Of a stretch of 64,000 bases of DNA, positions 1 to 8,425 are shown one piece after another; position 1 is the first letter of the stretch; each line of letters begins with the position of its first letter. Source of the DNA: Hyphomicrobiales bacterium (GTDB taxonomy: Bacteria; Pseudomonadota; Alphaproteobacteria; Rhizobiales; Devosiaceae); contig UCAU01000045.1 of assembly GCA_900470445.1 (NCBI GenBank), positions 27,571 through 91,570 on the forward strand, written 5' to 3'. The notes below the pieces were generated by a model. That model had not been told where the DNA came from. It saw only the letters and a program-made list of their open reading frames with translations, and did no database searches. The translations under genes were made by a program, and so were the position numbers.

Positions 1-708
1 ACCGATGACGGCAAGCTGATCGCCGGTCTCACCGGTCACTATGGACAGGGCTCCTCGAGCATCTCGTCGGCGTTCGGCCCGGGCAGCATCTCGATTGATG
101 CCTATGGTGTTGGCGCCACTGCCACCTGGTACGCCAATAACGGCTTCTATCTCGATGGCCAGGCCCAGGTCTCTTGGTTCAACAGCGACCTATCCTCTGA
201 CTGGGTGGGTGGCCTGACCTCAGACAATGGCGGCTTCGGCTATGCCCTGTCCATCGAAGCGGGGCAGCGTGTCAACGTTTCGGAGAACTGGACGGTCATT
301 CCCCAGGCCCAACTGGTCTATTCGAACGTGCGCTTTGATGGCTTCACCGACCCGTTCGGTGCTCAGGTTGGTGGTGGCTCGGCCGATACCCTTGTCGGCC
401 GGTTCGGTCTCGCCGTCGAATACAGCAATAGCTGGACCAATGAAGCCGGGCAGAACCAGCGAGCCGCCGTTTATGGCATCGCCAACCTGCATTACGACTT
501 CCTCGACGGCGCCTCGACCAACGTGTCGGGGACCACGGTTGGATCGCAGAACGACCCGCTCCGGGGTGAAATCGGGCTGGGCGGATCCTACAATTGGAAT
601 GACGACAAGTTCTCGCTCTACGGCGAGGTCTCAGCCAGCTCGAGCCTCAATAACTTCGGCGACAGCTATTCCCTGGGTGGCAAGGTCGGCTTCCGCGCCA
701 AGTGGTGA
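1..708 (+). CDS. autotransporter-like outer-membrane beta-barrel domain protein (C-terminal part)
   Basis: The reading frame is open from base 1, so only the C-terminal 235 or so residues are present and the start lies outside the window. The sequence alternates polar and hydrophobic residues in short strands rich in Gly, Tyr, Trp and Asn, and it ends with a strand closing in Phe-Arg-Ala-Lys-Trp, as expected of the last strand of a beta-barrel. This matches autotransporter (type V) translocator domains that insert in the outer membrane and export or anchor an N-terminal passenger. The passenger is not visible, so its activity cannot be named. Family assignment is from strand pattern rather than a specific motif. 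Confidence 0.7.
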   Translation, partial: TDDGKLIAGLTGHYGQGSSSISSAFGPGSISIDAYGVGATATWYANNGFYLDGQAQVSWFNSDLSSDWVGGLTSDNGGFGYALSIEAGQRVNVSENWTVIPQAQLVYSNVRFDGFTDPFGAQVGGGSADTLVGRFGLAVEYSNSWTNEAGQNQRAAVYGIANLHYDFLDGASTNVSGTTVGSQNDPLRGEIGLGGSYNWNDDKFSLYGEVSASSSLNNFGDSYSLGGKVGFRAKW

Positions 709-928
709 CCTCCTGACCACCAACCGTTGGGCCGGGGCATCAGAAATGGTGCCCCTGCCCAATCCTGCGTTATCTTCAACACCGAAACCGCCGGAACGGA
801 GCCATCCGAACCTGGAATGGTAGAAGATGGCACGCGCCCGACGTCCCAGCGAACATTTTTGCTTCGTTCCCGCCGGTGGTCCCCGCCGGCGGGAACCGCG
901 TGAATTCGAAGTGATCGGATCAGACAAG

Positions 929-1456
929 ATGCCAAGCTCGTTTAACTTCATTGTACGCCCATTGGCGGCGCTTCTGTTTCTTAGCTCCGCCTCGTTGTCC
1001 CTGGCTCAGGAGACAGCCGGTGGTTCGACGCCCACCCCGCCAGCATGGGCGTTGAACTGCGTAAGTCCGGACGCCGCATCGGGTGCATTGGACTGCCAGA
1101 TTGCGCAGCGGTTTTATCGCCAGCAGACTGGAGAACTGGTCATGGTTCTGGCCATATCCAAAAAGTCTGAGGATGCGGCGTTCTCCATGGATTTGGTGCT
1201 GCCCCACGGGCTCAACCTGCCAAGTGGCGTATCCTATCAGGTCGATGACGGCGAAACAAAAATCGCTGCTATAAACAGCAGCGGGCAGAACGGGGCGGTT
1301 ACGTCCATCCCCCTTTCCCCGGATATTCTCGCCGTTTTGAAAGCAGGCTCCACCTTAACAGTGAAGATGCAGACCGCAACGGGGGCGGAGCTTTCGATCC
1401 CGCTGTCATTGGCCGGCTTCACCGCGGCGGTCGATCGTCTATCGGCTATCAAATAA
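929..1456 (+). CDS. IalB-family (invasion-associated locus B) secreted protein
   Basis: A 175-residue protein. The frame is open further upstream, but the ATG at 929 is chosen because it begins a clear signal peptide (basic start, hydrophobic core of Leu/Ala/Ser, cleavage after Leu-Ala-Gln near residue 26). The mature part has two Cys that flank a short segment (Asn-Cys and Asp-Cys-Gln), a conserved 'W-x-L-x-C' style opening, and a beta-rich body typical of the IalB family. IalB proteins are periplasmic or surface proteins widespread in Hyphomicrobiales; the original member aids erythrocyte invasion in Bartonella, but in free-living species the role is unknown. Confidence 0.7.
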   Translation: MPSSFNFIVRPLAALLFLSSASLSLAQETAGGSTPTPPAWALNCVSPDAASGALDCQIAQRFYRQQTGELVMVLAISKKSEDAAFSMDLVLPHGLNLPSGVSYQVDDGETKIAAINSSGQNGAVTSIPLSPDILAVLKAGSTLTVKMQTATGAELSIPLSLAGFTAAVDRLSAIK

Positions 1457-2065
1457 CTCGGCTGTAAACCCGATGCCATCGTCCAAGTCGAGGCCTTGTT
1501 GCGTTAGTTGCACGCGAGCGCGGTTCTGACCCTGCTCGTTCCTCTCCGGTCCGCCCGCTTGTTTGCCGCGCTTTTCAAAGGATCCGACCTTCTGCTCATC
1601 GCACGCTTCGATGAAGCGAGAGCAGAGGACGACCACGAAATCGAATCCCATTGCCGATCGGCCGTCGCCATGTTCATCGCCGCACATAGTGGCAATGACC
1701 ACAAGGGCGGATAGCCCTGGACGAGGCCGAGAAGGCGAATGGCATTGGCCGGAATGGGCCGCGATGCGGGCCGGCACGTTTGGGCCCGAGGCTGTGTGAA
1801 AACCCCTTGATTATGCTGAGCCACCATTGGGTGGGCAGGTTAGCGAAATGGTATTCGAGACGGAGCTTCATTTCGAAGGATGGGGCCGATGCCCGACTCA
1901 AACCTGGTGCCATAAGGCCCGGACGGGCCGACTGCAAACTGTGCGCCGCTCCGGCCTATCTTGAATGCCAGGTCTGCCCAGAATGGTCGTGGAGTTGCGG
2001 GCTCGCGAAGTGCTTATAATCCTCGGCGCGACGGCTTACCTCGGCGGCTATGCCTTTGCGGGCGA
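1457..2065. other. gene-free stretch with a possible insertion-sequence end
   Basis: No convincing coding region is seen on either strand across these 600 bases. Around 1785-1806 there is a run reading ...GAGGCTGTGTGAAAACCCC..., which resembles the terminal inverted repeats of some IS1182/IS5-group elements in alphaproteobacteria. No transposase frame and no second end were recognised, so at most this is an eroded relic; the resemblance is from memory and weak. Confidence 0.25.
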
Positions 2066-2452
2066 TCAGAAGCGACGAACGGGCGCAGGATATTGAGCAA
2101 CCAGATCGTCTACCGTCAGCAACGTAATGCCCTCCACAATAGACTGAGCAATCAAAATGCGATCGAACGGATCTTTGTGGATTGGTGGGAGCCCGTCCGC
2201 AGCAACGGCATGCTCACTTGTAATCGGTAACTCATGATAGCCATTGTCGACTAGCCCCCGCCGTAAAAGGCGTGGATCGACGGTAAAATCCTGGCGGCCA
2301 AGCCCCCGTTTAATAGTAACTTCCCACAGGCTTGCTGCACTAAACATGAGGTCGTTATCACGGTTCTCGATTTCGGTTAGTGCCGCAAGCGGAAGTCGAT
2401 CAGGCTCGCCTGCCGCCCAAAGCAGGAGGCGGGTATCGAGCAGAAGCTTCAT
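2066..2452 (-). CDS. vapC: PIN-domain toxin of a type II toxin-antitoxin pair
   Basis: A 128-residue PIN-domain protein, the usual length for VapC-type ribonuclease toxins. The acidic metal-binding residues are in place: Asp6 in the opening LLLDTR strand, Glu44 in SLWEV, Asp94 and Asp97 in HKDPFDR, followed by the LTVDD strand near the C-terminus. PIN toxins cleave RNA using Mg2+ or Mn2+ held by these acids. The start codon overlaps the stop of the upstream antitoxin gene by four bases, so the two are translationally coupled. It belongs to the 'HxDPFDR' subgroup usually paired with Phd/YefM antitoxins. The target RNA cannot be told from sequence. Confidence 0.85.
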   Translation of the reverse strand: MKLLLDTRLLLWAAGEPDRLPLAALTEIENRDNDLMFSAASLWEVTIKRGLGRQDFTVDPRLLRRGLVDNGYHELPITSEHAVAADGLPPIHKDPFDRILIAQSIVEGITLLTVDDLVAQYPAPVRRF

Positions 2453-2688
2453 GTGTTGCCGCCAAACAGCTTCTCGATTTCCTCACTTCGATCGACATCG
2501 TCCGGAATGGCTATCTGTCCATTCATAAATCCGACACGGCGAACATCAGCGGCTGCTGGTGTGTCAATCGCGACTACCTTGACCATCGGCTTGCCCGATT
2601 TAGCAATAATGAAAGATTCGCCCTTGGCGGCCTCCTCGATCAAACGCGAGAGATGCGTTTTGGCCTCGTGGATGTTAACGGTCTGCAT
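2449..2688 (-). CDS. Phd/YefM-type antitoxin
   Basis: A 79-residue protein with the Phd/YefM N-terminal signature (VNIHEAKTHLSRLIEEA), which forms the DNA-binding dimer, then the 'GKPMVKV' strand and an acidic C-terminal tail that would occupy the PIN toxin. The ATG at 2688 is preferred over the TTG just upstream because an AAGGAG ribosome-binding site lies eight bases before it. It precedes the PIN gene with a 4-base overlap. By family rule the antitoxin, alone and with toxin, represses its own promoter, which would lie in 2690-2780. Confidence 0.85.
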   Translation of the reverse strand: MQTVNIHEAKTHLSRLIEEAAKGESFIIAKSGKPMVKVVAIDTPAAADVRRVGFMNGQIAIPDDVDRSEEIEKLFGGNT

Positions 2689-2840
2689 CAACGACTCCTT
2701 GACTTAGTTCAGTAAACTTAGTCTGTTTTGGATTGGCCTTCAAGCGCACTTACCACCGTCACGCGACTACTTAGTGCGTTCCACGGTAGGATCGTGGATG
2801 GCCCTCAAACCAATCCCCGGTTCCATTCTGAGGAATATGA

Positions 2841-3352
2841 ATGACCACGCTTTATATCATCACCGGAGCCATGGCCGCCGGAAAGTCGACGATCGCAAAG
2901 GAACTGGTGCAGCACTTCGAGAGGTCCGCTCATGTCGGGGGCGATGCCTTCCTACGCATGATCGCTAGGGTGGTGCTGTTATGGGGCCAGTGCTTGATAG
3001 CGAGGCCGTCTTGCAGCTCCACCTCCGGCAAGACATTGCCATGGACGCTGTGCGCCGATTCATCGGGGCAGGATTCGCCACGGTCTATCAAGACATTCTG
3101 ATAGGTGACGATTTCATTCGCGTCACAAAAGCGCTCGCTGACCTTGCTCCCCGAATAGTGGCGCTCAATCCCAGTGTAGAGACCTTAGCAGAGCGTGATG
3201 CTAACCGATCTAAGACTGGCTACAGTGAACAGTTCCGGCCCAACGTCTTGGCCGAAGCACTTCAGTCGAACACCCCTCGTCAGGGGTTATGGCTGGATAC
3301 CTCCGAAATGACGATCGAAGTCGTCATCAAGACAATCCTAAAGAACTGGTAG
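2841..3352 (+). pseudogene. P-loop nucleotide kinase-like gene broken by a frameshift
   Basis: The first part (from ATG 2841) encodes a P-loop in 'ITGAMAAGKSTIA', followed by 'GGDAFLRMI'. From about 2981 the continuation is in another frame (GPVLDSEAV, then LHLRQDIAMDAVRRFI, then AGFATVYQDILIGDDF) and runs to the stop at 3352. Joined, the two parts make one AAA/chloramphenicol-phosphotransferase-like kinase of about 170 residues. The frame changes near 2968-2980, where one extra base (or loss of two) would explain it. The substrate of the intact family is unknown. It could be a real inactivating mutation or a sequencing error. Confidence 0.65.
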
Positions 3353-3452
3353 GCCCATCCGGACGGCCCTCTCGTGTCTGTGTTCTTGTCGCGTTGACCC
3401 TCAATCCGCTCTCCACCCATTGCGGTCATTGCGACTTGCATAGCTGGCAGTT

Positions 3453-3692
3453 TTGGCAAATGCGAACAGGACACTCTCAGACGGTCTCGGTCCATTCGAG
3501 TGGTTCGCTATCGCAACCTTGTTCGCCATTAGTGGCCTGGCCGTTTTCATAGTGTGGCCCTACGCGCAGCATAAGTTTCGTTTCAGCCCGGAAATGCTAT
3601 CGAGTCAGTTTGTCGATCGGAACGCGTCCGCGAACCTGTCGGGTATGCATCCCACGCTAGCGCCGCGTATAGAGGGCACGCCCCCCAGATAG
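3453..3692 (+). CDS. possible small single-pass membrane protein
   Basis: A 79-codon frame beginning with TTG contains one strong hydrophobic helix (WFAIATLFAISGLAVFIVW, about residues 17-35) followed by a basic segment and a Ser/Pro-rich tail. No family is recognised and no good ribosome-binding site precedes the start. The membrane helix is the only support; it may be a chance frame in the gap between the broken kinase gene and the GntR regulator gene. Confidence 0.25.
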   Translation: MANANRTLSDGLGPFEWFAIATLFAISGLAVFIVWPYAQHKFRFSPEMLSSQFVDRNASANLSGMHPTLAPRIEGTPPR

Positions 3693-3703
3693 ATACGTAT
3701 AAT

Positions 3704-3720
3704 ACCAGTTGCTAAGTGGT
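3704..3720. promoter_or_regulatory. probable autoregulatory operator of the GntR regulator
   Basis: The sequence ACCAGT-N5-AGTGGT is an imperfect inverted repeat of two 6-base arms. The same architecture (ACCAGT-N5-ACTGGT, perfect) lies at 4517-4533 in front of the catabolic operon, and both sites are preceded by AAT. GntR/HutC proteins bind such palindromes, so this is inferred to be the site through which the regulator controls its own gene. Confidence 0.5.
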
Positions 3721-3765
3721 GACTCGATGCGTATCGATTTTGTGGCTGCGGGACTGGATGATGTT

Positions 3766-4515
3766 ATGAGCACCGACGACTTCATAGAGTGGTTGAAACG
3801 CAATATGGCGGACGCTGATTCCGGCCAGCCCCTTCACAAGCGGCTCAAATTTTCCATCGAGGGCGCGATCCTTAGCAACAGTCTCAAGCCTGGTGCAGTC
3901 CTGCCCGGTGAACGGACCTTGTCGGACGCGCTGGCACTGTCACGGGTAACTGTTCGCAAGGCCATCGCGCTGCTTGTGGAGGAGGGGCTAGCCCATCGAC
4001 GGCAGGGGGCGAGAACGGAAGTCGGCTCGCGTGTCGAGAAGTCGCTGGCGACCTTGACCAGCTTTTCAGAAGATATGTCGGCCCGTGGTCTGGAGCCGGG
4101 ATGCATCTGGATTTCCAAGCAGATGTGCCGTCCTTCGCCCGCTGAAATGATGGCGTTGGGCGTATCGGCGGACAGTCAAGTCATCCGTATGAAGCGCATA
4201 CGAACGGCCGACGGCATCCCCATGGCAGTGGAGACCTCCGCTGTTCCGGCCCGCTTTATTACCTCGCCGGATCTAATCGGGGATTCGCTCTATGAAGCGC
4301 TTGAGCGGCTTGGCGCCATGCCGCAGCGAGCCATCCAACGCATGCGCTCGCGTCCCGCTTCCGCTAACGACGCGCAGCACTTGCAATGCGATCTGGGACT
4401 GCCCTTGCTCGTCATGGAGCGACGCTGCTTTTTGGCCGACGAGCAGATCGTGGAATTCACGGAATCGCGTTACCGCGGGGACGCCTATGATTTCGTGCTG
4501 GAGCTGAAGCGCTAA
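3766..4515 (+). CDS. GntR-family (HutC subfamily) transcriptional regulator
   Basis: A 249-residue regulator. Residues about 20-90 form the winged helix-turn-helix of the GntR family (PLHKRLKFSIEGAI, LPGERTLSDALALSR, VTVRKAIALLVEEGLAHRR). The rest is a UTRA ligand-binding domain, ending with the usual E-x-R-Y-R-G-D-x-Y-D-F motif. The frame is open to an ATG at 3727; 3766 is chosen because it puts about 20 residues before the HTH, but 3727 cannot be excluded. It sits directly upstream of the amino-sugar operon and is flanked by matching palindromes, so it is inferred to repress the operon and itself until a sugar phosphate binds the UTRA domain. Confidence 0.85.
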   Translation: MSTDDFIEWLKRNMADADSGQPLHKRLKFSIEGAILSNSLKPGAVLPGERTLSDALALSRVTVRKAIALLVEEGLAHRRQGARTEVGSRVEKSLATLTSFSEDMSARGLEPGCIWISKQMCRPSPAEMMALGVSADSQVIRMKRIRTADGIPMAVETSAVPARFITSPDLIGDSLYEALERLGAMPQRAIQRMRSRPASANDAQHLQCDLGLPLLVMERRCFLADEQIVEFTESRYRGDAYDFVLELKR

Positions 4516-4546
4516 TACCAGTGAAAAACTGGTTGTAATCTGGTAT
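4515..4546. promoter_or_regulatory. operator/promoter region of the nan-like operon
   Basis: A perfect palindrome ACCAGT-GAAAA-ACTGGT occupies 4517-4533 and a further half-site CTGGTAT lies at 4540-4546, mirroring ATACCAG at 4515-4521. It starts at the stop codon of the regulator gene and lies about 40 bases before the first structural gene. It matches the weaker copy at 3704-3720, which makes it the likely GntR-family operator. Confidence 0.6.
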
Positions 4547-4582
4547 ACTCTCGATATCGTTGCCGGCAATCAGGGGTTGCCG

Positions 4583-6163
4583 GTGCAGCGCGAAGCTCTC
4601 AAGAACGTACTTATTGTATCCTGCCAGCCGGTTCCCGGTGGGCCGATGGATAATCCCGAAATGGTGGTCGGGTTCGCTCTTGCCGCCCTGTCATCGGGCG
4701 CGGGCGCGTTGCGGATCGAGTCGCTGCCCTATCTGCGCGCCGTCCGCGCCGCTACCAGCGCTCCGATCGTCGGCATTATCAAACGTGATCTTAGCGATAG
4801 CCCCGTGCGCATCACTCCCTATGTCGAGGACGCCATAGCGCTGGCCGAGGCGGGCGCCGATATCGTGGCTTTCGACGCCACCGACCGCATTCGGCCCGCC
4901 AGCGTTGCCGAACTCATCGCCGCCGTCAAAGCCAAGGGCAAACTCACCATGGCCGACTGCTCCTCTCTTCAGGATGCGCAGCGTGCTCTCGCGGCAGGCA
5001 TCGATTTTGTCGGTACGACCCTTTCAGGCTACGTCGGTGAAGCTGAGCCGGTCGATCCCGATCTCGGGCTTATCGCCGACATGGTTCGTCTCACGCCCTT
5101 CGTAATTGCCGAAGGCCGCATCCGCTCGACTGACCAGGCTAGTGCTGCGGCACGGGCGGGTGCCTATGCCGTCGTAGTTGGCTCGGCCATCACGCGCACC
5201 GAACATGCAACCTCCTGGTTCAAGGAGGCCGTCGAGCACGGTTTTGCTGATCGCCAGCCATCGAGCAAGCCCGTGCTGGCCATCGACATCGGCGGCACCA
5301 AGATCATCGCCGCTCTGGTCGAAAACGGCACGGTCCGCGATGAGGTCACCCTGTCGACGCAACGCGACGCCGGACCTGATCGCTGGATCGATGATCTGGT
5401 TAAAAAGTCCGCTGCCTGGCGCGGCCAGGTGGAGAGGGTCAGCATTGCCGTCACAGGCATCATCGACAATGATCTGTGGTCCGCACTCAATCCTGCTACT
5501 CTGGCCATCCCGGAAGCCTATCCGTTGGTCGATAGGCTCCGGCAGGCATTCGATCTGCCTGTCTTTGCCGCCAATGACGCGCAGGCCGCCGCCTGGGGCG
5601 AGCATCGATTTGGCGCGGGGCAGGGGCAGGACATCGCTTTCCTCACCATCTCCACCGGCATTGGCGGCGGTCTTGTGCTCAATGGCAAGCCGCTCCTGGG
5701 CATTGCCGGCCATTTCGGACTGCTGCAATCGCCGAGCGCCGGCGCTGGTCCGCTGGAAGATCAGGTTTCTGGCCGTTGGATTGCCGATCAGGCATCCAGG
5801 GCTGGACATCAGGTCGATGCGCCCGCCGTCTTTGCCGCCGCACGCCAAGGCGCGACCTGGGCAAATTCCATCATTGATCAGTCCGCCGGCAGAGTGGCGC
5901 TGCTGTGTCGGGACATCCAGCTAATGTTTGATCCGGACAGGATCGTCATCGGCGGGGGCATTGGTCTGGCCGACGGTTATCTCGACCGGGTCATCGACAA
6001 AATTCCAGCTGAGCCCGTTCGGCTCAAGCCTCGAATCGTGGCCTCCCGGCTTGGACGCCATGCTGGTGTGATCGGCGTGGCCGATCTCGCTTTTCGATCC
6101 AAGGGAACCGACTGGACGGCTGAGGGGCTGCCCGGCGCAGAATACAGGGACAAAGGGAAGTAA
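4583..6163 (+). CDS. nanEK: fused N-acetylmannosamine-6-phosphate 2-epimerase / ROK-family kinase
   Basis: A 526-residue two-domain enzyme. Residues about 1-225 are NanE: LIVSCQPVPGGPMDNPE at the start, then 'IVGIIKRD', 'DIVAFDATDR' and 'FVIAEGRI' strands of a TIM barrel that turns ManNAc-6-P into GlcNAc-6-P. Residues about 230-500 are a ROK kinase, with the phosphate loop 'AIDIGGTK', the catalytic Asp in 'AANDAQAAAWGEH' and 'TISTGIGGG', expected to phosphorylate ManNAc. The usual ROK zinc motif C-x-C-G-x-x-G-C after the GHF segment is absent (replaced by SPSAGAGPLED). GTG 4583 is chosen as start because AGGGG lies six bases before it; TTG 4577 is the alternative. The ABC transporter genes follow directly. 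Confidence 0.88.
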   Translation: MQREALKNVLIVSCQPVPGGPMDNPEMVVGFALAALSSGAGALRIESLPYLRAVRAATSAPIVGIIKRDLSDSPVRITPYVEDAIALAEAGADIVAFDATDRIRPASVAELIAAVKAKGKLTMADCSSLQDAQRALAAGIDFVGTTLSGYVGEAEPVDPDLGLIADMVRLTPFVIAEGRIRSTDQASAAARAGAYAVVVGSAITRTEHATSWFKEAVEHGFADRQPSSKPVLAIDIGGTKIIAALVENGTVRDEVTLSTQRDAGPDRWIDDLVKKSAAWRGQVERVSIAVTGIIDNDLWSALNPATLAIPEAYPLVDRLRQAFDLPVFAANDAQAAAWGEHRFGAGQGQDIAFLTISTGIGGGLVLNGKPLLGIAGHFGLLQSPSAGAGPLEDQVSGRWIADQASRAGHQVDAPAVFAAARQGATWANSIIDQSAGRVALLCRDIQLMFDPDRIVIGGGIGLADGYLDRVIDKIPAEPVRLKPRIVASRLGRHAGVIGVADLAFRSKGTDWTAEGLPGAEYRDKGK

Positions 6164-6164
6164 A

Positions 6165-7496
6165 ATGAAGATTCGGAACGGGACAAGCGTTTCATTGGCC
6201 GCCATCATGTCGGCGTCGCTCGCACTGGTCGGCACCGCCCAGGCGGCGGTGACTGTATTGGGTTGGCCCGGCGGCTCGGAAGAAACTGCGCTACGCGCCA
6301 CCGTCGAAGCCTATAACGCCCAGGACAGCGTTGCCGCCGACGATAAGGTGGAGTTGTTGTTCTTCAACCGCGAAGGCTTCTACGACAAGCTGCAGGCCGA
6401 CATGGCTGCCGGCTCGGACGCCTTCGACGTCAACCTGATCGCTACCTATTCGATCGGTCGCTACGCTCCGTATATGGAGCTGATCGACCTCGGCGACGCG
6501 GCGGTTGCGACCTATGGCGAGTCTACGCTCAGCACCATGCAGTTTGAGGGCAAGCAATTTGGCGTGCCAACCGATCTGTCGGCCCACTTCATGTATTTCC
6601 GCAAGGATCTAATCGACCAACTTCTGGCCGACGATGGCGCCAAGGCTAAGTACGCCGAGATCTCTCAAAAATATCTCGGCACGGCGCTCGAGCCAAAAGA
6701 CCCCGATAGCTGGACTTGGGAGGACTGGGCGGCAACCGCGCTCTATTTCACGCAGTCCATCAATCCTGATAGCCCAGTCCGGTACGGCACCGTGTTGCAG
6801 CTGAAGAACCTGCTGTTCAACATGATGGTCTTCCAGTCCCTTCCGCGCTCCTATGGCGGCGATTGGCGCGATGCATCGGGCGCGGTAACAGTTGACTCCG
6901 AGGCTTATCGCGAGGGGCTTGAACTCTATAAGACGCTCTATGACGCCGGCGCTACGCCAAAGGATTCGCTGAGCTACGAATATGCCGAAACCAATGCCGC
7001 GTTTGGCGCTGGCCAGGCCGCCACGGCCCTGCAATGGAATGCCGCGGCAGCCGAATTGACCGACCCGGAAAAGTCCCCCGCAGTGGCCGACGTCGTCGGG
7101 ATCGTTGCCCCGCCGGCCGGTCCGGAAGCGCGCGCCGATCACATCCACGGTCTTGGTCTGGGTATAAATAAGAACGCCAAAAACAAGGAAGGCGCCATTC
7201 AATTCCTGCAGTGGCTCGCGACCGAAGATGCGGCGCTCACCTATGCGCGGGCCGGTGGTTCGCCGGCCCTGGCGCCAGACGTGGTCGCCAAGATTGCCGA
7301 GGAACGCCCCGACCTCGTCCAGCTTGGTGAATTCGCCAGCGCCTATGGCTATGTGATGAATGGTGCAACATCGGCCAATGCCCTGTCCATCTATGAGCTG
7401 CAGGCCAAGGAGTTCACCGCCTATTGGTCCGGCCAGCAGGACCTCGACACCACCTTGGCCAACACCAAGGCCGGCATGGAAGAAATGCTGAAGTAG
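6165..7496 (+). CDS. ABC transporter periplasmic sugar-binding protein
   Basis: A 443-residue family-1 extracellular solute-binding protein. A signal peptide occupies residues 1-28 with cleavage after Ala-Gln-Ala. The mature part has the features of carbohydrate-binding proteins: 'GFYDKLQADMAAGSDAFDV' near the start, 'VPTDLSAHFMYFRKDL' and 'WTWEDW' in the middle. The gene starts one base after the NanEK stop and is followed by two permease genes. From this context the ligand is probably N-acetylmannosamine or a related amino sugar (a sialic acid is less likely because no NanA lyase is nearby); the ligand is inference. Confidence 0.85.
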   Translation: MKIRNGTSVSLAAIMSASLALVGTAQAAVTVLGWPGGSEETALRATVEAYNAQDSVAADDKVELLFFNREGFYDKLQADMAAGSDAFDVNLIATYSIGRYAPYMELIDLGDAAVATYGESTLSTMQFEGKQFGVPTDLSAHFMYFRKDLIDQLLADDGAKAKYAEISQKYLGTALEPKDPDSWTWEDWAATALYFTQSINPDSPVRYGTVLQLKNLLFNMMVFQSLPRSYGGDWRDASGAVTVDSEAYREGLELYKTLYDAGATPKDSLSYEYAETNAAFGAGQAATALQWNAAAAELTDPEKSPAVADVVGIVAPPAGPEARADHIHGLGLGINKNAKNKEGAIQFLQWLATEDAALTYARAGGSPALAPDVVAKIAEERPDLVQLGEFASAYGYVMNGATSANALSIYELQAKEFTAYWSGQQDLDTTLANTKAGMEEMLK

Positions 7497-7552
7497 TCAA
7501 CGTCACGCAACGGGCCTGGCCACTATGGTCAGGCCCCACATGATCTTGAGGT

Positions 7553-8425
7553 ATGATGGAACGCATCCGTAGCCACGATTGGGCGATTTTGACGGCGCCG
7601 ATGGTGGTGTTTCTTCTGCTGTTCCTGGGCTTCCCGGCTCTGGTGAACGTTGTCTATTCGGTGTCCGAAGTCCGTTTCGAAACATTGCGCAGTCCCACCC
7701 TGTCGGGCCTTGGCAATTATCTGGCCGTACTCACCGACGACGACTTCTGGCGCGCCAGCTGGTTCTCCCTGCGCTTCGGCGTGGTTACGGCTTTGGCCGA
7801 ATGCCTGATCGGGCTGTTCCTCGCCATCTTCCTCGCGCCGCTTCTGGCCAAGCGTTCATGGCTTCTCGCCCCCCTAATGTTGCCGCTGATGGTGGCACCC
7901 GCCATGATCGGGCTGATGTATCGCCTGGTGCTGCATGAATTCGTCGGGCCGATCCCATTTTATCTCTACGATTGGTTTGGCTCGAGTCCGGCCTTCCTCG
8001 ATGTCGGCAGTGCGTTCTGGACGCTCAGCGTGATCGAAACACTGCAGTGGACGCCGTTCGCTTTCTTGCTTTTTCATATGGCCTACCAAGCCATTCCCCA
8101 GGATGTGCGCGACGCCGCGCTAATCGATGGCGCCACCTCCTGGCAGATCCTCAAGCGCATCGAATTGCCGCTGATGGCACCCACGATCGTGGTCGCTCTC
8201 TTCATTCGCTTCATCGATGGCTTTCGTGTCTTCGACAATGTCTACACACTCACGGGCAGCGGCGCAGGCGGCAGCACCATGTCGCTGTCGATCTATATCT
8301 ACGAAGCTTTCTTTAAACAGGGTGCGATTGGCAAAGCCGTGGCGGCCTCGGTGGTGCTGTTCATCGCTTCGTTTGCTGTGCTCTGGGGCTTGAACGCGCT
8401 GGCTGCCAGTCGGAGAAAAGCATGA
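7553..8425 (+). CDS. ABC transporter permease, MalF/UgpA type
   Basis: A 290-residue inner-membrane protein with six hydrophobic segments and the binding-protein-dependent permease loop 'DVRDAALIDGATSWQILKRIELP' (the EAA motif, which contacts the ATPase) at about residues 183-205. Two ATG codons (7553 and 7556) overlap; either may start translation. Its last four bases overlap the start of the next permease gene. With the binding protein it would form the importer; no ATPase gene is in the cluster, so a shared one encoded elsewhere is implied. Confidence 0.88.
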   Translation: MMERIRSHDWAILTAPMVVFLLLFLGFPALVNVVYSVSEVRFETLRSPTLSGLGNYLAVLTDDDFWRASWFSLRFGVVTALAECLIGLFLAIFLAPLLAKRSWLLAPLMLPLMVAPAMIGLMYRLVLHEFVGPIPFYLYDWFGSSPAFLDVGSAFWTLSVIETLQWTPFAFLLFHMAYQAIPQDVRDAALIDGATSWQILKRIELPLMAPTIVVALFIRFIDGFRVFDNVYTLTGSGAGGSTMSLSIYIYEAFFKQGAIGKAVAASVVLFIASFAVLWGLNALAASRRKA

